NCBI GenBank assembly: GCA_964638245.1
Contig: CAZWZG010000002.1
Span: 1-64,000 of the forward strand
Length of the DNA stretch: 64,000 bases
Source: CAZWZG01 sp964638245
GTDB taxonomy: Bacteria > Pseudomonadota > Alphaproteobacteria > Rhodobacterales > Rhodobacteraceae
Direction: 5' to 3'
Position numbers and translations under genes: made by a program. Shown here in pieces: positions 61,064 through 64,000 of the stretch. The notes under the pieces were generated by a model, which saw only the letters and a program-made list of their open reading frames with translations, had not been told where the DNA came from and searched no databases. How positions within the stretch are numbered: position 1 is the first letter of the stretch; each line of letters starts with the position of its first letter.

Positions 61064-62749
61064 TTACGCCAGCAAGCGCCGTGCAATCACCTGCGCCTGG
61101 ATTTCCGCGGCACCCTCGAAGATATTCAGTATGCGTGCATCGCAAAGCACGCGGCTGATCGGGTACTCCAGCGCGAACCCGTTTCCGCCGTGGATTTGCA
61201 GAGCGTTGTCGGCAGCGGCCCATGCGACGCGGGCGCCCAGAAGCTTCGCCATGCCTGCTTCAAGGTCACAGCGGCGGTCAGCGTCCTTTTCGCGGGCCGA
61301 AAAATAGGTCAGCTGGCGGGCGATCATGATTTCAACCGCCATCATGGCCAGCTTTGAGGCAACGCGCGGGAACGCGATGAGCGGATTGCCGAACTGGATG
61401 CGGTCCTCTGCGTACTTCATGCCCATCTCAAGCGCGGATTGCGCGACGCCGACAGCGCGGGCCGCGGTCTGGATGCGGGCGCTCTCGAAGGTCTGCATGA
61501 GCTGCTTGAAGCCCTGACCTTCTTCGCCGCCAAGCAGGTTCTCGCCTTTCACTTCGAAGCCATCGAAATTGAGCGTATATTCCTTCATCCCGCGGTAGCC
61601 GAGCACCTCGATCTCACCGCCTGAAATGCCGGGGTCCTGCCAAGGGGCGTCGTCGGTGCCGGGGGTTTTCTCGGCCAAGAACATCGACAAACCGCGATAG
61701 TCGGTCGTGTCGGGGACTGTCCGCGCCAGAACGGTCATGACATGCGTGCGCGCGGCGTGGGTGATCCAGGTCTTGTTGCCCGTAATCTCCCAATTGTCGC
61801 CCTTCTTGGTGGCCCGCGTTTTCAGCGATCCAAGGTCTGAGCCGGTGTTGGGCTCGGTGAAAACAGCCGTCGGAAGGATCTCGCCCGAGGCGAGCCCAGG
61901 CAGCCATTTCTCTTTTTGCTCCGGTGTCCCGCCGCAGAGAACGAGCTCTGCGGCGATCTCCGACCGGGTGGCGAGGGACCCCACACCGATATAGCCGCGA
62001 CTGAGTTCCTCGGAGACGACAACCATCGACTCCTTGGACAGGCCAAAGCCGCCATGTTCTTCCGGGATCGTCAGGCCGAACACGCCCATCTCGGCAAGTT
62101 CGGCGATGATCTCCATCGGGATCAGTTCGTCTTTCAGGTGCCACTCATGGGCATGGGGGATCACGCGGTCATCGGCAAAGCGCCGAAACTGCTCGCGGAT
62201 CATCTCCAACTCGTCGTCCAGACCAGTCGCACCGAAGGTCGGGCGCGCCGCTTGTTCGCGCATGATCTCGACAAGCCGCATCCGGGCGGCTTCGGTATTG
62301 CCGCCCTGGGTCAAAGCCATCACGTCCGGGGCCATTAGAGAGCGCTGGTCGTCCTGGCTGAGGCCGATGTCTTGGGGGCGCAGGAGTTCGCCCTGGCTCA
62401 TCGGAATCCCGCCGTAGATCTGCCAAAGGTATTCGCCGGTCCCGATCTGCAGGATGAGCGCTTCCATTTCACCGAATTGACCTTCACCGCTCAGGCGCTC
62501 GGCCCAGGCATGAAGCTGTTTGATTGCTTCAACGGTGGTCGCCAGCCATGCCAACCCGTGGGCCGCCGTTTGGTTTTCTTCGATGGCAGAGGAGGGGACG
62601 CGGTCGCCTACGGCCAGCTGCGCACGCAGCGATGTTTTGGCCGTTTCAAGAAAGGCTTCGGCAGCCGCCGTCGCATTGCCCGTTTTCCCGATCAGATCGT
62701 CGAGCAAAACGCTTTGAACCTTCGGCATGTCCTGTCCATCAGCAGCCAT
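61064..62749 (-). CDS. mcd: (2S)-methylsuccinyl-CoA dehydrogenase
   Basis: A 561-residue acyl-CoA dehydrogenase with an extra N-terminal domain of about 165 residues, the mark of Mcd. The core has AEMGVFGLTIPEEHGGFGLS, TEPNTGSDLGSLKTRA, NKTWITHAARTHVMT, LGYRGMKEY (the glutamate region) and ALQIHGGNGFALEYPISR. Mcd oxidises methylsuccinyl-CoA to mesaconyl-CoA in the ethylmalonyl-CoA pathway, used for growth on acetate and C1 compounds. Single gene; a TTTCGCGAAA palindrome lies in its promoter region. Confidence 0.9.
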   Translation of the reverse strand: MAADGQDMPKVQSVLLDDLIGKTGNATAAAEAFLETAKTSLRAQLAVGDRVPSSAIEENQTAAHGLAWLATTVEAIKQLHAWAERLSGEGQFGEMEALILQIGTGEYLWQIYGGIPMSQGELLRPQDIGLSQDDQRSLMAPDVMALTQGGNTEAARMRLVEIMREQAARPTFGATGLDDELEMIREQFRRFADDRVIPHAHEWHLKDELIPMEIIAELAEMGVFGLTIPEEHGGFGLSKESMVVVSEELSRGYIGVGSLATRSEIAAELVLCGGTPEQKEKWLPGLASGEILPTAVFTEPNTGSDLGSLKTRATKKGDNWEITGNKTWITHAARTHVMTVLARTVPDTTDYRGLSMFLAEKTPGTDDAPWQDPGISGGEIEVLGYRGMKEYTLNFDGFEVKGENLLGGEEGQGFKQLMQTFESARIQTAARAVGVAQSALEMGMKYAEDRIQFGNPLIAFPRVASKLAMMAVEIMIARQLTYFSAREKDADRRCDLEAGMAKLLGARVAWAAADNALQIHGGNGFALEYPISRVLCDARILNIFEGAAEIQAQVIARRLLA

Positions 62750-62812
62750 CGCGCAATCCTTTTTTCTGCACCTGCAAACGTCTATGTGAGATTTTCCCGT
62801 CGCGCAATAAGA

Positions 62813-62822
62813 TTTCGCGAAA
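62813..62822. promoter_or_regulatory. Short palindrome between mcd and a TauE-like gene
   Basis: TTTCGCGAAA is a perfect 10-base palindrome 64 bases upstream of the mcd start. A related CGCGCAAT lies beside it. It could be a site for a short-chain acyl-CoA-sensing regulator, but this is a guess. Confidence 0.35.
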
Positions 62823-62908
62823 CAATCCCCAAGAGCACAGAAATGTCGCAGCCGATTTCGGATGCGGCGTCTTTCCCGCCAGTATAGACCGTTGGAAGGA
62901 GCATCGAT

Positions 62909-63667
62909 ATGCCTGAATTGTCCCTGTTTGCATGGGGTTTCGTCTTTGCGGTGGCGCTATTGGCCGGTCTTGTCAAAGGGACCGTGGGGTTTGCGTTGCC
63001 GATGCTCATGGTCTCGGGGCTGGGGTCGATCTTGCCGGCAGAGGTGGCGATTGCAGGGATGCTGTTCCCGACGCTGGTTGGCAATCTCTGGCAAACGCTG
63101 CGCGGCGGCATGGGCGCACTTGTCGGTGCCGTGCGAACCCATGCGAAGTTCCTGGCAATCTTCTCCATCGTCATCCTTGCGACAGCGCAACTGGTCGGAT
63201 TCATTCCCGGCTGGGCGCTGTTTCTGATCATCGGCACGATCTTTACGACCTACGCGATCACACAGCTCTTGGGATGGCGTCTGAAAATCGAAGCGGAAAA
63301 CCGGAGCATGGCCGAGGTGATCGCCGCTCTGATTGCGGGCTTCGTTGGTGGTCTCTCAGGAAGCTGGGGGCCACCCACGGTGGCTTACCTGACGGCGTTG
63401 CAGACCGAGAAACGCGAAAGCGTGCAGGTGCAGGGGCTGATCTACGCGGTCGGTGCCGTTCTGCTGGTGGCCGCTCATTTGCAATCAGGGGTCCTTGGCC
63501 CGGAAACGCGGGGCTTTTCCGCCGTGCTCGTTGTGCCAGTCCTAGTCGGCATGGCCATCGGCATGGCGATTCAAGACCGGCTCGACCAAAAGCAGTTCGC
63601 ACGGGTCACTCTAGTTGTACTCACGCTCGCGGGTCTGAACCTCGTGCGCCGTGGACTGGGCTTTTGA
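62909..63667 (+). CDS. TauE/SafE-family permease
   Basis: A 252-residue membrane protein with about eight helices and the paired motifs LLAGLVKGTVGFALPMLMV (about 17-35) and GFVGGLSGSWGPPTVAYL (about 147-164). The family moves organic anions such as sulfite or sulfoacetate; the substrate is unknown. GGAAGGAGC precedes the ATG. It is divergent from mcd and is only distantly like the TauE protein of the B12 operon. Confidence 0.87.
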   Translation: MPELSLFAWGFVFAVALLAGLVKGTVGFALPMLMVSGLGSILPAEVAIAGMLFPTLVGNLWQTLRGGMGALVGAVRTHAKFLAIFSIVILATAQLVGFIPGWALFLIIGTIFTTYAITQLLGWRLKIEAENRSMAEVIAALIAGFVGGLSGSWGPPTVAYLTALQTEKRESVQVQGLIYAVGAVLLVAAHLQSGVLGPETRGFSAVLVVPVLVGMAIGMAIQDRLDQKQFARVTLVVLTLAGLNLVRRGLGF

Positions 63668-63678
63668 GCCTAGCCTCC

Positions 63679-63722
63679 ATTTTCTGTTCAAAAGTATCCC
63701 GGGGTCTGGGGCAGAGCCCCAG
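63679..63722 (+). repeat. Convergent-gene hairpin repeat, copy 5
   Basis: CATTTTCTGTTCAAAAGTAT then CCCGGGG, followed by CTGGGGC-AGA-GCCCCAG (63706-63722). It is the closest relative of copy 1 and lies between the TauE gene and the convergent pckA. Confidence 0.75.
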
Positions 63723-63727
63723 CCAGC

Positions 63728-64000
63728 TTAACCGATCGCGACAGCCTTCACGTCGTCATCGATATTGGCTTCGTATTGGGCAAAGTTCTCGGCAAACATC
63801 GCAACAAGTTTCGCGGCCTGGGCATCGAATGCTGCCTGATCCTGCCACGTCCTGCGCGGATCAAGAAGGATATCAGGTACGGCGCTCGCCTTGACCGTCA
63901 CTGGTACTTCAAAGCCAAAGTTTGGATCCTTGCGGAATGGCGCATCCGACAGCGACCCATCAAGTGCTGCTGTCAACAGAGCACGTGTCGCCTTGATCGG
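63728..64000 (-). CDS. pckA: Phosphoenolpyruvate carboxykinase (ATP), C-terminal part
   Basis: The last 90 residues of PckA, cut by the window edge. PIKATRALLTAALDG, DPNFGFEVPVTV, LLDPRRTW and FAENFAQYE match the C-terminus of ATP-type PckA. The enzyme turns oxaloacetate into phosphoenolpyruvate for gluconeogenesis. Being near mcd suits growth on acetate-like substrates. The start is outside the window. Confidence 0.92.
   Translation of the reverse strand, partial: PIKATRALLTAALDGSLSDAPFRKDPNFGFEVPVTVKASAVPDILLDPRRTWQDQAAFDAQAAKLVAMFAENFAQYEANIDDDVKAVAIG

Overview
The window looks like chromosome from an alphaproteobacterium of the order Rhodobacterales (Roseobacter/Rhodobacter group). The reasons are: an F0 operon of the form atpI-atpB-atpE-atpF'-atpF with no F1 genes attached; a (2S)-methylsuccinyl-CoA dehydrogenase (Mcd) of the ethylmalonyl-CoA pathway; a BciA-type 8-vinyl reductase of bacteriochlorophyll synthesis; a zf-CHCC (NDUFS6-like) protein; Hint-domain, DUF1285, DUF1523, DUF1045 and DUF5927/5928-type proteins; high GC; and the dispersed 'ATATCCCGGGG + GGGGCagcGCCCC' elements common between genes in this group. 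I cannot name a genus. There is no phage, insertion sequence, CRISPR array, rRNA or tRNA that I can see. One 10-N assembly gap lies inside polA.

Layout. 0.1-2.7 kb: F0 ATP synthase operon with its own promoter, an intercistronic hairpin after atpE and a strong terminator. 2.7-6.3 kb (minus): FCD/GntR regulator with a candidate operator, OmpA-like lipoprotein, Ada-like regulator/methyltransferase, Hint protein. 6.4-11.2 kb: nth, a PfkB/adenosine kinase, a divergent sulfotransferase and GT14 glycosyltransferase pair, HIT protein, zf-CHCC protein. 11.3-13.2 kb: TetR regulator divergent from an ABA4-like plus membrane-protein operon, with a shared palindromic operator. 13.3-17.6 kb: polA (with the gap), an EamA exporter, YdeI. 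17.6-23.3 kb (minus): WYL regulator plus VOC protein, an anchored RTX protein, an HD phosphohydrolase followed by a long DMT-transporter fusion, DUF2798, DUF1285.

23.4-30.1 kb: a tightly overlapping MoxR - DUF58 - BatA/DUF4159 - VWA/GATase-like membrane operon, which is the largest poorly understood system here. 30.2-33.7 kb: secreted protein, two trypsin-like proteases, an Hsp20 gene with a near-consensus RpoH promoter and a candidate ROSE-type RNA thermometer, and a 1-Cys peroxiredoxin. 33.7-41.1 kb: bciA, DUF1523, S58 peptidase, double aldehyde dehydrogenase, deoC, rpe. 41.3-49.9 kb: peptide ABC transporter with two binding proteins, a GAF protein between them, permeases, a fused double ATPase and a cyclic-nucleotide-binding protein. 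49.9-53.9 kb: short GpsA variant, metallophosphoesterase, DUF1045 2H phosphoesterase divergent from phnM. 54-58.2 kb: cobalamin riboswitch controlling btuB-btuF-cobU-TauE-like. 58.2-64 kb: META protein, SDR reductase, LysR regulator with a small divergent basic protein, mcd, a TauE-like permease, and the C-terminal end of pckA.

Functional links. B12 uptake and salvage supports the B12-dependent mutases of the ethylmalonyl-CoA pathway, of which Mcd is a member; PckA draws C4 acids from that pathway into gluconeogenesis. deoC, the double ALDH and rpe fit deoxyribose/pentose-phosphate catabolism. Five of the convergent gene pairs are separated by the same hairpin repeat, which probably acts as a two-way terminator.
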